Assembly: GCF_006717095.1 (NCBI RefSeq)
Contig: NZ_VFQE01000001.1
Coordinates: 558,001-622,000 of the forward strand
Reading direction: 5' to 3'
DNA: 64,000 nucleotides
Source of the DNA: Blastococcus colisei
GTDB lineage: Bacteria > Actinomycetota > Actinomycetes > Mycobacteriales > Geodermatophilaceae
Made by a program: the position numbers and the translations under genes. This document shows, in pieces, positions 41,671 to 50,133 of the stretch (position 1 is the first letter of the stretch; each line of letters begins with the position of its first letter). The notes beneath the pieces were generated by a model that saw only the letters and a program-made list of their open reading frames with translations, was not told where the DNA came from and made no database searches.

Positions 41671-42432
41671 TCAGACCAGCTCGGCGTCGGCCCTGTCGCC
41701 GGAGGTGGCCCCCCGGGCGGCCTTGGCGGCGGCGTCGGCGACCTGCCGGTCGAGCTTGTAGCCGACGTTGCGGACGGTGCCGATCAGGGCCTCGTGCTCG
41801 GTGCCCAGCTTGGCGCGCAGCCGGCGGACGTGGACGTCGACGGTGCGGGTGCCGCCGAAGTAGTCGTAGCCCCAGATCTCCTGCAGCAGCTGGGCCCGGG
41901 AGAAGACCCGGCCCGGGTGCTGCGCGAGGTACTTGAGCAGCTCGAACTCCTTGTAGGTGAGGTCGAGCGCGCGACCGCGGAGCTTGGCCGAGTAGCTGTG
42001 CTCGTCGATGACCAGCTCGCCGGCCCTGGTCACGCCGCCGTCGCCGCCGCCGTCGGCGGGCGTGGCCGCGGCCAGCCGCCGGGCGGTGGCCCACTTCAGC
42101 CGGGCGTCGACCTCCGCGGGGCCTGCGGTGTCGAGCAGGACGTCGTCGACCCCCCAGTCGGCCGACAGCGCCACGAGCCCACCCTCGGAGAGGACGGCGA
42201 TCAGCGCGCCGGCGACACCGGTGGAGGAGAGCAGGCCGCAGAGGGTGCGGGCCTGGATGAGGTCGTGGCGGGCGTCGACGAGGAGCACGTCCCCGGAACT
42301 GGCCATCGAGTCGCCGTCGAGCAGGCTGGACAGCTCGGGGGCGACCACACGCACCTGGTGGCCGAGCAACCCCAGTGCGGGCAGCACCTCGGTCGTCGCC
42401 TGCCGGGCCGCCGTCATGAGCACGAGTCGCAT
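41671..42432 (-). CDS. glnR: GlnR-type orphan OmpR-family regulator
   Basis: 253 aa. The atypical receiver (residues 1-115, [20 protein letters not shown]) and the winged-helix domain ([51 protein letters not shown]) match GlnR, the global nitrogen regulator of actinobacteria, which functions without a dedicated kinase. The start is ATG at 42430-42432 with GGAG upstream. Followed by mshD as in Mycobacterium, which strengthens the name. Divergent from the membrane-protein gene at 42608. Confidence 0.88.
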   Translation of the reverse strand: MRLVLMTAARQATTEVLPALGLLGHQVRVVAPELSSLLDGDSMASSGDVLLVDARHDLIQARTLCGLLSSTGVAGALIAVLSEGGLVALSADWGVDDVLLDTAGPAEVDARLKWATARRLAAATPADGGGDGGVTRAGELVIDEHSYSAKLRGRALDLTYKEFELLKYLAQHPGRVFSRAQLLQEIWGYDYFGGTRTVDVHVRRLRAKLGTEHEALIGTVRNVGYKLDRQVADAAAKAARGATSGDRADAELV

Positions 42433-42607
42433 CAAGTCTCCTTCGAGGGGAGTCATCGACGGCGCTGTCGAGGTGAGACGGCAGGATAACGGACGGCACG
42501 ACGGCGAGGGCGCGTCCGCGGGTGCTCCGGCGCAGCCGCCGTCCGAACCGCCGTCCGAACCGGCGACGGAACCGCGCTGGACGCCAGGCGTCTGCCACGA
42601 TCGACCC

Positions 42608-43474
42608 GTGACGTCGCCGGCGCCCCCGACCGCCCTCCCCGGGCGGGTCCACCACCTCCAGCCGGCCGCCCTCACCGTGCTCGCGGTCCTTCTGCTGGTC
42701 GGGTTACCGGAGGTGCTCGGCGACCGGGGCCGGCTGGCTGCGGTGCTGGTCCTGCAGCTCGGCCTGGTCCTCACCTGGGTCGTGGTGACCGGCATCCAGG
42801 GATTCGCCGGCTCGCTGACGGTGGGCGCCGCGGCCGCGGTCGCCGCCGACCTCGTCCTCGTCCTGCCCGAGCGGCCGGCGCTGGGCGACCTCCTGGTGGT
42901 GCTGGGGCTGGGCTTCCTCGCCGCCGTCCTGCAGCAGATGGTCCGCACGCCCCGGCAGGACCTCGTCGCGTCCCTCTCCGGCTCGGCGTTGCTCCTCGCC
43001 TCAGTCGGCGCGCTCGCCGCGCTGCTGCTGCTGGGCCGCACGCCCGAGGGCCACGACCGGGCGCTCGTGGCGCTGCTGGCCGTCGGGGTCGCGCTGCTCG
43101 TGGGGCACCTGGTCGACCTCGTCCTGCCCCGGCCCTCCCTGGCCACCGGCGTCCCCCGCGGACTTCTCGGCCTCTCGCTCTCGGTGGCGGCCGGGGCCCT
43201 CGTGGCCTTCCTCGGACGGGACGTCGGCGGCAGCGCCGGCGCGGTGCCGGCGCTGGTCCTCGGCGCGGCCCTCGCCGGCGTCACGGCGATGATGGCGCTG
43301 GTGGCCAGCTACGTGGTGGTCGAGGTGACCGCTAGCGGCGAGGACGACCGCACCGCGCTGCCCGCCTCCGGCGCCGACCCGTCGCCGTCCCCGTGGGCGC
43401 TGTCGGTGGTCCAGGCCGTGCTCCCCTTCGCGGCGAGCGCCCCGGTGGCACTGGCCCTCCAGGCGGTGCTGTGA
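42608..43474 (+). CDS. Polytopic membrane protein, 288 aa, unknown function
   Basis: About eight hydrophobic segments, for example [48 protein letters not shown] and [20 protein letters not shown]. The first ~20 residues and a ~25-residue stretch before the last segment are polar. No catalytic motif. The GTG start at 42608 is followed by the DUF2993 gene 10 nt after its stop, suggesting a two-gene operon. It occupies the spot between glnR and lmeA. Confidence 0.72.
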   Translation: MTSPAPPTALPGRVHHLQPAALTVLAVLLLVGLPEVLGDRGRLAAVLVLQLGLVLTWVVVTGIQGFAGSLTVGAAAAVAADLVLVLPERPALGDLLVVLGLGFLAAVLQQMVRTPRQDLVASLSGSALLLASVGALAALLLLGRTPEGHDRALVALLAVGVALLVGHLVDLVLPRPSLATGVPRGLLGLSLSVAAGALVAFLGRDVGGSAGAVPALVLGAALAGVTAMMALVASYVVVEVTASGEDDRTALPASGADPSPSPWALSVVQAVLPFAASAPVALALQAVL

Positions 43475-43484
43475 GCACTCCCGC

Positions 43485-44180
43485 GTGAAGGCGCTGCTGG
43501 TCGTCACCGTCCTGCTGCTCGGTCTGGCGTACGTGGCCGACCGGGTGCTCGAACGCTGGGCCGAGGGGTACGCCGCCGAGCAGCTGGTCGAGCAGGCCGA
43601 CCTCGCCGGGGCGCCCGTGGTGGACGCGCGCGGTTTCCCGTTCCTCACGCAGGTGATCGGCGGCCGCTACGACGACGTGCGGATCTCCCTGACCGCCGAG
43701 CAGCTCGGGCAGCCGGAGGGCACCCGTGCCGACGTCGTGCTGCGCGGGGTCCACGTGCCACTGTCCGGCGTGGTCTCCGGGGCGGTGGAGGAGATCCCCG
43801 TCGACCGGATCGAGGGGACGGCGACGCTCTCCTACGCACTGCTGTCCGAGCAGCTGGGCCCGGGCACCGAGCTGACCCGCGAGGGCGACGACCTGCGCGT
43901 CACGCGGACCGTGGAGCTCATGGGCCGGGAGTTGCCGCTCACCGCGGTGGGCCAGGTCCGCCTCGACGGCGGGGACCTCGTCGTGGACGTCGACCGTGCG
44001 TCCGCGGCGGGGGACGAGGTCCCCGGCTTCCTCCTGGACCGCGCCGTCGACCTCCTGGACCTGCGCTACGAGGTGCCTGCGCTGCCCTTCGGGTTGCAGC
44101 TCACCAGCGTGCGTCCTGCCGAGGGCGGCGTCGACATCCGGATCGAGTCGACCGACACCGTGCTCGCGGCCGTGGAATAG
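43485..44180 (+). CDS. lmeA: DUF2993/LmeA-like lipid-binding envelope protein
   Basis: 231 aa. N-terminal hydrophobic segment (LLVVTVLLLGLAYVADRVL) acting as signal or anchor, then a DUF2993 domain (VDARGFPFLTQVIGGRYDDVRI, DLLDLRYEVPALPFGLQLTSV). In Mycobacterium the gene at the same place (Rv0817c, LmeA) encodes a periplasmic lipid-binding protein needed for lipomannan elongation. That role is inferred here from synteny and domain. GTG start at 43485. A second DUF2993 protein is encoded at 52455. Confidence 0.82.
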   Translation: MKALLVVTVLLLGLAYVADRVLERWAEGYAAEQLVEQADLAGAPVVDARGFPFLTQVIGGRYDDVRISLTAEQLGQPEGTRADVVLRGVHVPLSGVVSGAVEEIPVDRIEGTATLSYALLSEQLGPGTELTREGDDLRVTRTVELMGRELPLTAVGQVRLDGGDLVVDVDRASAAGDEVPGFLLDRAVDLLDLRYEVPALPFGLQLTSVRPAEGGVDIRIESTDTVLAAVE

Positions 44181-44265
44181 CCGCTCGGCACGCCCGGTTC
44201 CTGCGGGGGATGAGTGGGATGGGCGCCGTCGTCGACCGGCTCGGCCGGGTGCGGACGTGATCGGC

Positions 44266-44278
44266 TACTCTCGCGGCG
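44266..44278 (+). promoter_or_regulatory. -10 element of a leaderless transcript
   Basis: TACTCT (44266-44271) fits the actinobacterial TANNNT -10 element and ends 6 nt before the GTG of the leader peptide, so transcription would start at or next to the start codon. No good -35 is visible. Confidence 0.55.
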
Positions 44279-44352
44279 TGGGCACCCTGCTGACCTCGCG
44301 ACGCACAGTCGACCTGTGCCGCGTCGGCAGCTGCCTCTGTCCGACCCCCTGA
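44278..44352 (+). CDS. Cysteine-rich leader peptide, 24 aa
   Basis: The GTG-initiated ORF encodes MGTLLTSRRTVDLCRVGSCL followed by CPTP and stop, with three Cys codons at 44317, 44332 and 44338. It ends 134 nt upstream of the thiosulfate sulfurtransferase gene. Short leaderless ORFs rich in cysteine act as cysteine-responsive attenuators upstream of the same operon in mycobacteria, and the RRxVDLxRVxSCLC style is shared by leader peptides of sulfur genes in other actinobacteria. Translation itself is inferred. Confidence 0.8.
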   Translation: MGTLLTSRRTVDLCRVGSCLCPTP

Positions 44353-44442
44353 GGTCGGTTCCGACCGTCCAGACGCGCCCTGTCCGCCGTCCGAAGGTCT
44401 TCCCAGCAATGACCGCACCGTCCTGCCGCACCCACGTGCGGC
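44341..44442 (+). promoter_or_regulatory. Attenuator with mutually exclusive hairpins before cysA
   Basis: GGTCGG (44353-44358) can pair either with CCGACC inside the leader ORF (44341-44346, the two codons right after the last Cys codon) or with CCGACC at 44361-44366. A further hairpin GCCGCAC-CCAC-GTGCGGC sits at 44425-44442. A ribosome stalled at the Cys codons would block the first pairing. Confidence 0.55.
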
Positions 44443-44486
44443 GGTGAGCTGCACCTGATCCACCACCGATCTACGGAGGAACCACC

Positions 44487-45314
44487 ATGAGTCGTGCCGA
44501 CGTGCTCGTCACCGCCGACTGGGCCCAGGAGAACCTGGGCGCGCCCGGCCTCGTCTTCGTCGAGGTCGACGAGGACACCAGCGCCTACGACGGCGGACAC
44601 CTCGAGGGTGCCGTCAAGCTGGACTGGAAGAAGGACCTGCAGGACCCGCTGCGCCGCGACTTCGTGAACAAGGAGGCCTTCGAGGCCCTCCTGTCGGAGA
44701 AGGGCATCAGCAACGACGACACCGTGGTGCTCTACGGCGGCAACAACAACTGGTTCGCCGCCTACGCGTACTGGTACTTCAAGCTCTACGGCCACGACCA
44801 GGTCAAGCTGGTCGACGGCGGCCGCAAGAAGTGGGAGCTCGACGGCCGCCCGCTGTCCAAGGACGCCGTGCAGCGCCCGGCCACCCAGTACAAGGCCAGC
44901 GAGCCCGACCTGTCGATCCGCGCCTTCCGCGACGAGGTCGTGGCCTCGATCGGCTCGAAGAACCTCATCGACGTGCGCTCGCCCGACGAGTTCTCCGGCA
45001 AGATCCTGGCCCCGGCCCACCTGCCGCAGGAGATGGCGCAGAAGGGCGGACACGTCCCGACCGCGAAGAACATCCCGTGGAGCAAGGCGGCCAACGAGGA
45101 CGGCACGTTCAAGAGCGACGAGGAGCTGGCGAAGCTCTACGCCGAGCAGGGCTACGACGAGAGCAAGGCGACCATCGCCTACTGCCGGATCGGCGAGCGC
45201 TCGAGCCACACGTGGTTCGTGCTGCGCGAGCTGCTCGGCAAGTCCGACGTCAAGAACTACGACGGCAGCTGGGTCGAGTACGGCTCGCTCGTCGGCGTCC
45301 CGATCGAGAAGTGA
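44487..45314 (+). CDS. Thiosulfate sulfurtransferase (rhodanese), CysA type
   Basis: 275 aa, two rhodanese domains. The active cysteine is in the C-terminal loop IAYCRIGERSSHTWF (about residue 232). The N-terminal domain is the inactive one. Transfers sulfane sulfur from thiosulfate to thiol acceptors in the cytoplasm. The start is ATG 44487 after an ACGGAGGAA site. Followed 6 nt later by the sseC-type gene, the same pair as cysA2-sseC2 (Rv0815c-Rv0814c) in Mycobacterium tuberculosis. Probably controlled by the cysteine leader upstream. Confidence 0.93.
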   Translation: MSRADVLVTADWAQENLGAPGLVFVEVDEDTSAYDGGHLEGAVKLDWKKDLQDPLRRDFVNKEAFEALLSEKGISNDDTVVLYGGNNNWFAAYAYWYFKLYGHDQVKLVDGGRKKWELDGRPLSKDAVQRPATQYKASEPDLSIRAFRDEVVASIGSKNLIDVRSPDEFSGKILAPAHLPQEMAQKGGHVPTAKNIPWSKAANEDGTFKSDEELAKLYAEQGYDESKATIAYCRIGERSSHTWFVLRELLGKSDVKNYDGSWVEYGSLVGVPIEK

Positions 45315-45320
45315 GCTGAC

Positions 45321-45614
45321 ATGTGCGGCGCTCCGCAGCAGGGCGGTGCCCTCGCGGGCATCGATCTCAGCACCCAGACGGTGATCCAGGGTCAGGTCTG
45401 GCACGACGGCGCTCCGGTGGCCGGTGCCTACGTCCGGCTCCTGGACGCCACCGACGAGTTCACCGCCGAGGTGGTGACCAGCCCCGAGGGTGAGTTCCGG
45501 TTCTTCGCCGCCCCGGGGGAGTGGAAGGTCCGGTCCCTGGCCCCCGTGGGCAAGGGCGAGCGGGTCATCTCCGCCGAGGTCGGCCTGAACGAGACGACGA
45601 TCGTCGTCGGATAG
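45321..45614 (+). CDS. sseC: DUF1416 protein, SseC-like
   Basis: A 97-aa protein beginning MCGAPQQGG, a DUF1416 small beta-rich domain (VIQGQVWHDGAPVAGAYVRL, FRFFAAPGEWKVRSL). It is always found next to thiosulfate sulfurtransferase in actinobacteria and is annotated SseC in mycobacteria; the role in sulfur metabolism is inferred from this linkage. The Cys at position 2 is conserved in the family as far as I recall. Confidence 0.9.
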   Translation: MCGAPQQGGALAGIDLSTQTVIQGQVWHDGAPVAGAYVRLLDATDEFTAEVVTSPEGEFRFFAAPGEWKVRSLAPVGKGERVISAEVGLNETTIVVG

Positions 45615-45631
45615 CGGACGGCTCAGTCCGC
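45614..45631. terminator. Small hairpin between convergent genes
   Basis: GCGGAC (45614-45619) pairs with GTCCGC (45626-45631) around GGCTCA. It lies at the stop of the sseC-like gene and at the stop of the convergent phosphatase reading frame (TGA at 45623-45625). Confidence 0.4.
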
Positions 45632-46865
45632 GCCCGGCGGCAGGCGGTTCGGTCCCGCCTCCGCCGGGCGCGGGCCGTCCTCGGGATAGGCGCGCACGGC
45701 GACGACGGCGACGTCGTCCTCGCCCGCCCGTGGCACCAGCCGGGTCAGCACCGTGTCCAGGAGCTGGTCGAGCGGCTCGCGGCCCACGTCGCGCAGCGCC
45801 TCCTGCAGCCGGGCCCATGCCCTCGTCCAGATCGCCGCCCCGGCGCTCGACCAGGCCGTCGGTGACCAGCAGCAGGGTGTGCCCGTCGTCGAGCTCGACG
45901 GTGTGGCCCCGGCGCGCGGTGGCCGGATCGACGCCCAGCATCAGGTCCGGCGGGGTCTCCAGCACCCGCGAGGTGCCGTCCGGGGCCAGCAGCAGCGGGG
46001 GGACGTGCCCGGCGTTGCTCCAGCGGACCACCCGGGGGCCCGTCACGGGGACGTCCGGGTGGCGCTCCACCCGGGCGAGGATCGCGGTGGCCAGGGTCGA
46101 GACGGCCAGACCCTGGGCGGCCCGGTCGAAGCGACCGAGCGTGGTCGCCGGCGGCTCCTCGTTGTCGTAGGCGAGGGCCCGCAGCAGGCCGCGCAGCTGG
46201 CCCATCGCGGCCGCGGCGTCGCTGCCATGGCCGACGACGTCACCGATGGCGAGCATCGTCGCGCCGTCCGGCTGGAGGAAGGCGTCGTACCAGTCGCCGC
46301 CGACCTGGGCCTCGTGGCCGGCCGGCTGGTAGCGGACGGCGACGTGCAGGTGGTCGGGCTCCGGCGGCGGGGTGAGCAGCGCCTGCTGCAGCCGGTCCGA
46401 CAGCGCGCGCGAGGCGGCGGCCTCGCGGGCCAGCCGGTCGAGCTCGGCCGCCTGCTGCTCGGCCGCCCGCCGCTCCGTGAGGTCGCGGAAGGAGACGACG
46501 ACGCCGGTCACCTCGCCGTTCTCGACGGTCGGGACGGCGATCAGCTCGACCGGCACCGCGGTCCCGTTCTTGCGCCAGAACACCTCGTCGTCGGCGACCA
46601 CGGTCCGGCCGACCCGGAAGGCCTGCCAGACGGGGCACTCCGCCCGGGGATAGGGCGTGCCGTCGGCCCGGTGGTGGTGGAGGAGGGCGTGCTGGTCCTG
46701 TCCGCGCTGCTCGTCCGGCGGGTAGCCGGTGATGCGGACGGCGGAGGGGTTCACGAACTCCACGCGCCCGTGGACGTCCAGGCCGTAGATCCCGTCGGCG
46801 ACGTTGGCCAGGACCCACTCGTAACGGGCGAGAGCGCGTGCGAGCTCCTCCTCGGCCGTCCGCAC
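45623..46865 (-). pseudogene. PAS-SpoIIE (PP2C-type) phosphatase, frameshifted near the 3' end
   Basis: The gene starts at GTG 46863-46865. It encodes a PAS domain (RYEWVLANVADGIYGLDVHG, about residues 14-135), a short linker helix and a SpoIIE/PP2C phosphatase domain (QVGGDWYDAFLQPDG, LAIGDVVGHGSDAAAAMGQL, DGHTLLLVTDGLVERRGGDL), the kind that acts on anti-anti-sigma factors. The good frame runs to about 45817 and continues in another frame (RLQEALRDVGREPLDQLLDT ... GEDDVAVVAVRAYPED) to a TGA at 45623. One extra G in the 45811-45817 run explains this. It is either a sequencing error or a recent inactivation. The Asp residues of the lost C-terminal motif (GEDD) bind metal. Confidence 0.8.
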
Positions 46866-47140
46866 GCGAGCCTCCTCAACCGGGGGACCGGTCCCGATCG
46901 GCGCGGTGGTCCCGAACCGTGTCGATCATAGGTTCGCCGGCTCTGCACGATCGCGACCACCGTCCCGCCGTCGGAACCGCTGCTGTGCTCCTGCCCGGGC
47001 CGTGGAGCCGGACGTGCGGTCCGGCCGGCGCCCGCGGCGGCGGTGCCCGCCGGCGGCCAGGACGACGGCGAGGGCCAGGACGCCGCCGCCACCGGTGACC
47101 ACCTGAGGCGGCCGGCCGCGACGTCATTACCGTGGAGCCC

Positions 47141-47245
47141 ATGGTCTCTGCCTGGGTTCTCGCCACCCTGGCGTCGCTGGGCGCGGTCGCCTGCGCCGCC
47201 GGGGCCTACCGGCTCGCGCGCCGGCCGAAGGGAGCCCGGCGATGA
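47141..47245 (+). CDS. 34-aa single-pass membrane peptide
   Basis: An ATG at 47141 after GGAG encodes 34 residues: a hydrophobic segment (WVLATLASLGAVACAAGAY) and a basic tail (RLARRPKGARR). Its stop overlaps the start codon of the nitrobindin-like gene (ATGA at 47242-47245), so it is probably translated and couples that gene. It follows the positive-inside rule as a tiny membrane protein. Function unknown. Confidence 0.6.
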   Translation: MVSAWVLATLASLGAVACAAGAYRLARRPKGARR

Positions 47246-47775
47246 CCGGCCCCACCGAGCTGCCGGTCCCCGACACCGCCGACGTCCGCACCGGCCCCGA
47301 GGTCTCCGACGAGCTGCTCTCGGTGCTGCCGCTGCTGGGCGAGTGGCACGGCGAGGGGCAGGCGGCCGGCGCGGCGGGTGACCACCGGTTCGGCCAGTGG
47401 ATCCGGTTCAGCCACGACGGACGCGGCTTCCTCGCGTACGAGTCGCGTTCCTGGCAGCTCACCGACGACGGCGCGATCGTGGGCCCCGGCGTCCGCGAGT
47501 CCGGTTTCTGGCGGCCCCGCGGCCGGGACGACGTCGAACTGCTCGTCACGAACCCGGACGGGCTGGTCGAGCTCTACGTGGGGCAGGCACGGACGACGAC
47601 GAGTTGGGAGCTGACCACCGACGTCCTGGCCCGCACCCCGGACGCCGCGGAGGTGAGCCGCGCCGTCCGGCTCTACGGGATCGTGGAGGGCGCGCTGATG
47701 TACGCCATCGACCGCGCCGGACCGGACGGCCCGCCGCGCCCCTGGATGTCCGCCCGATTGGAACGCCTCCGCTGA
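47242..47775 (+). CDS. Nitrobindin-like (DUF1794/FABP-type) beta-barrel protein
   Basis: 177 aa. LLPLLGEWHGEGQ (about residues 29-41) is the G.W.G.G signature of the nitrobindin/FABP-like family, and the C-terminus AVRLYGIVEGALMYAIDR followed by SARLERL fits its last strands. M. tuberculosis Rv0813c, next to sseC2-cysA2, is the positional counterpart. Heme-binding nitrobindins have a proximal His just before the final strand; here that position reads PRPWMSARL, with no His. It may therefore bind a lipid rather than heme (inference). The stop overlaps a CTG start of the next gene. Confidence 0.82.
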   Translation: MTGPTELPVPDTADVRTGPEVSDELLSVLPLLGEWHGEGQAAGAAGDHRFGQWIRFSHDGRGFLAYESRSWQLTDDGAIVGPGVRESGFWRPRGRDDVELLVTNPDGLVELYVGQARTTTSWELTTDVLARTPDAAEVSRAVRLYGIVEGALMYAIDRAGPDGPPRPWMSARLERLR

Positions 47776-49511
47776 ACACCACGCCATCGCCTGCCCGACC
47801 CACCACCCCATCGCCTGCCCGACCCACCACCCCACGACACGTCGCCGACGCCTACGTCGAGGCGGTCAGCGACCTCGACCCGATCGTCGCGACGAGCCTG
47901 GGCAACCGTCCCGGGAACGACCGTCTGCCGGATTTCAGCCCGGCGGGCCTGGAGGCCGAGGCCGAGCTGGCGCGGACGACGCTGGCGGAGCTGGAGCGCG
48001 TGCTGGCTGCCGATCCGGTGCTGGCCGAGGACCCGATCGAGCGGGGCTGCGCCCGCCTGCTGCGGGAGCGACTGGGGGCGGAGCTGGCGGCGCACGAGGC
48101 CGGCGAGGGCTACCGGGCGCTGTCCAACCTGTTCAGTCCGGTGCATTCGGTCCGCCAGGTCTTCCTGATGATGCCGTCGGCGACGGAGGAGGACTGGGCG
48201 GTCCTCGCCCGGCGGATGGTCCGGGTACCCGAGGCCTACGCGGGATTCCGCGCCTCGCTCGAGGAGGGCGCCCGGCGCGGGCTGTTCGTCGCGCCGCGCC
48301 AGGTGCGCACCGTCGTCGGACAGCTGGACGAGTGGCTGACCGGGCCGTACTTCACGACCTTCGCCGCGACCGGGCCCGACTCCCTGCGCCGCGAGCTGGA
48401 CGCGGCGGCCGCGGCCGCCGACGGGGCGGTGGCGGCGATCCGCGACTACCTACGCGACGAGTACGGACCCCGCGCCGGAGGGACGCCGGACGCGGTCGGC
48501 CGTGAGCGCTACGCCGTCGCCGCGCGACGGTGGACCGGCTCGGACCTCGGTGCCGGGGCCGGGCTCGAGGACGCCTACGCGTGGGGCTGGGCCGAGCACC
48601 GCCGGATCCTGGCCGAGCAGCGCATCGAGGCCGAGAAGGTCGTCCCGGGTGGGACACCGATGGAGGCGATGCGCTGGCTGGACGTGCACGGTCCCGCCGT
48701 CGACGGCGTGGAGGCGATCCGCCGGCGGCTGCAGGCGATGATGGACGAGGCGATCGAGGCACTGGACGGCACGCACTTCGACCTCGCCGCGCCCGTGCGG
48801 AAGGTCGAGGCGATGATCGCCCCACCGGGCAGCGCGGCTGCTCCGTACTACACCCGCCCCGCGCAGGACTTCTCGCGTCCCGGGCGCACCTGGCTGCCCA
48901 CGCTGGGCCGCGAGCGATTCCCGCTGTGGGACCTGATCTCGATCTGGTACCACGAGGGCGTTCCGGGTCACCACCTGCAGCTGGCCCAGTGGGCCTACGT
49001 GTCCGGCGAGCTCTCGACGTACCAGACGTCGCTGGGCTCGGTCGGCGCCAACGTCGAGGGCTGGGCGCTGTACGCCGAGCGGCTGATGGACGAGCTGGGC
49101 TACCTGACCGACCCCGCGGCGCGGCTGGGCTTCCTCGACGCCCAGCAGCTGCGCGCGGTGCGGGTGGTCATCGACATCGGCATGCACCTGGGGCTGCCGG
49201 TCCCCGACGACGCCGAGGGCTCCCTCGCCGACCACCGCGGCCGGCCGTGGACGCCGGAGCTGGCGCGGGCGTTCCTCGGGGAGAACTCGGGTGCGGCCCC
49301 GGCCTTCCTCGACAGCGAACTGGTCCGTTACCTCGGGATCCCGGGCCAGGCGATCAGCTACAAGCTGGGTGAGCGGGCCTGGCTGGAGGGCCGCGCCGCG
49401 GCGCAGCGCACCCGTGGCGACGAGTTCGACCTCAAGGCATGGCACATGGCCGCGCTGTCACAGGGTTCGCTGGGCCTCGACGACCTCGCCGCGGAGCTGT
49501 CCCGGCTGTAG
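47772..49511 (+). CDS. DUF885 family protein, metallopeptidase-like
   Basis: 579 aa if started at CTG 47772. The reading frame has no ATG or GTG for about 230 nt after the preceding stop, but CTG 47772 overlaps that stop in the 4-nt NTGA arrangement used throughout this window. The HEGVPGHHLQLA motif (about residue 396) is the DUF885 zinc-binding-type signature, with a downstream glutamate in VEGWALYAERLM. Family members are predicted metallopeptidases. Two perfect 24-bp repeats encode TPSPARPT twice at the N-terminus. No signal peptide. Substrate unknown. Confidence 0.8.
   Translation: MNTTPSPARPTTPSPARPTTPRHVADAYVEAVSDLDPIVATSLGNRPGNDRLPDFSPAGLEAEAELARTTLAELERVLAADPVLAEDPIERGCARLLRERLGAELAAHEAGEGYRALSNLFSPVHSVRQVFLMMPSATEEDWAVLARRMVRVPEAYAGFRASLEEGARRGLFVAPRQVRTVVGQLDEWLTGPYFTTFAATGPDSLRRELDAAAAAADGAVAAIRDYLRDEYGPRAGGTPDAVGRERYAVAARRWTGSDLGAGAGLEDAYAWGWAEHRRILAEQRIEAEKVVPGGTPMEAMRWLDVHGPAVDGVEAIRRRLQAMMDEAIEALDGTHFDLAAPVRKVEAMIAPPGSAAAPYYTRPAQDFSRPGRTWLPTLGRERFPLWDLISIWYHEGVPGHHLQLAQWAYVSGELSTYQTSLGSVGANVEGWALYAERLMDELGYLTDPAARLGFLDAQQLRAVRVVIDIGMHLGLPVPDDAEGSLADHRGRPWTPELARAFLGENSGAAPAFLDSELVRYLGIPGQAISYKLGERAWLEGRAAAQRTRGDEFDLKAWHMAALSQGSLGLDDLAAELSRL
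47784..47831. repeat. Perfect 24-bp tandem duplication
   Basis: Units 47784-47807 and 47808-47831 are identical, starting CCATCGCCTGCCCGACCC. It is in frame (8 codons) within the N-terminus of the DUF885 gene, 10 nt after the previous gene's stop. Confidence 0.95.
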
Positions 49512-49527
49512 TTCCTGGCGGCCCCGC

Positions 49528-50040
49528 TCAGTCCCCGGCGTCGGACGACGTCGGGGCGGGCGCCGTCGAGGGTTCGGTCGACGGCAGGGGCTCGAGGTCG
49601 CCCGGGAGCGTCGTGTCGGCCTCGCAGTCGGCGAGGTCCTCGCGCACGCGGTCCTCCAGCGGCTGGAGCGCCCGGATCGCCTGGTTCACCCCGGCGATGT
49701 CGAGGTCGGCGGCGGATTCCCCGAGGCCGCGGATGGCGTCGATCACGTCGCGGGTCTCGTTCACGACGCGCAGGCACGCCTCGTTCACGGTGATCTCCGC
49801 GTTCGCGCCCGGCGCCTCGGACGGCACGTCGTCGGCGGGCGCGGCGGCCGGGGGGTCGCCGGCCAGGAGGTCGGGCGGCGGGCTCTCGTGCAGCAGTCCG
49901 AGCGCGATCGCCCCCAGGAACAGGCCCACGACGAACGTGATGCCGGCCAGCCACCAGGAGCGCATGCCGCCCGAGCGTCCGCCCGGGGCACTGCCCTGCG
50001 CGGTTTCCTCCGGCACACTCGCCGTTGCCTTCCCGGACAT
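49528..50040 (-). CDS. Membrane-anchored protein, 170 aa, unknown function
   Basis: A polar N-terminus of ~27 residues, one membrane helix (WWLAGITFVVGLFLGAIALGLL), then an extracytoplasmic helical region with two cysteines (NEACLRVV and LADCEADT) that may pair, and a Pro/Ser/Thr tail that could span cell wall. The start is ATG at 50038-50040, behind GGAGGGA. Divergent from the MMPL gene and convergent with the DUF885 gene. No family recognised. Confidence 0.7.
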   Translation of the reverse strand: MSGKATASVPEETAQGSAPGGRSGGMRSWWLAGITFVVGLFLGAIALGLLHESPPPDLLAGDPPAAAPADDVPSEAPGANAEITVNEACLRVVNETRDVIDAIRGLGESAADLDIAGVNQAIRALQPLEDRVREDLADCEADTTLPGDLEPLPSTEPSTAPAPTSSDAGD

Positions 50041-50133
50041 CCGGTCGTCCCTCCGCCTGCGGCTCCCCGCTGGGGGCCCTACCCTTCCGTAGCACAGCTA
50101 GTCGGGTGCCCCGCCCCGGGTTGGGAGGCCGTG

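Noticed and set aside
44265-45816. Extension of the SpoIIE phosphatase frame across cysA and sseC
   Set aside because: It is antisense to two well-recognised genes and has no domain. It exists only because the phosphatase gene lost its own stop through a frameshift.
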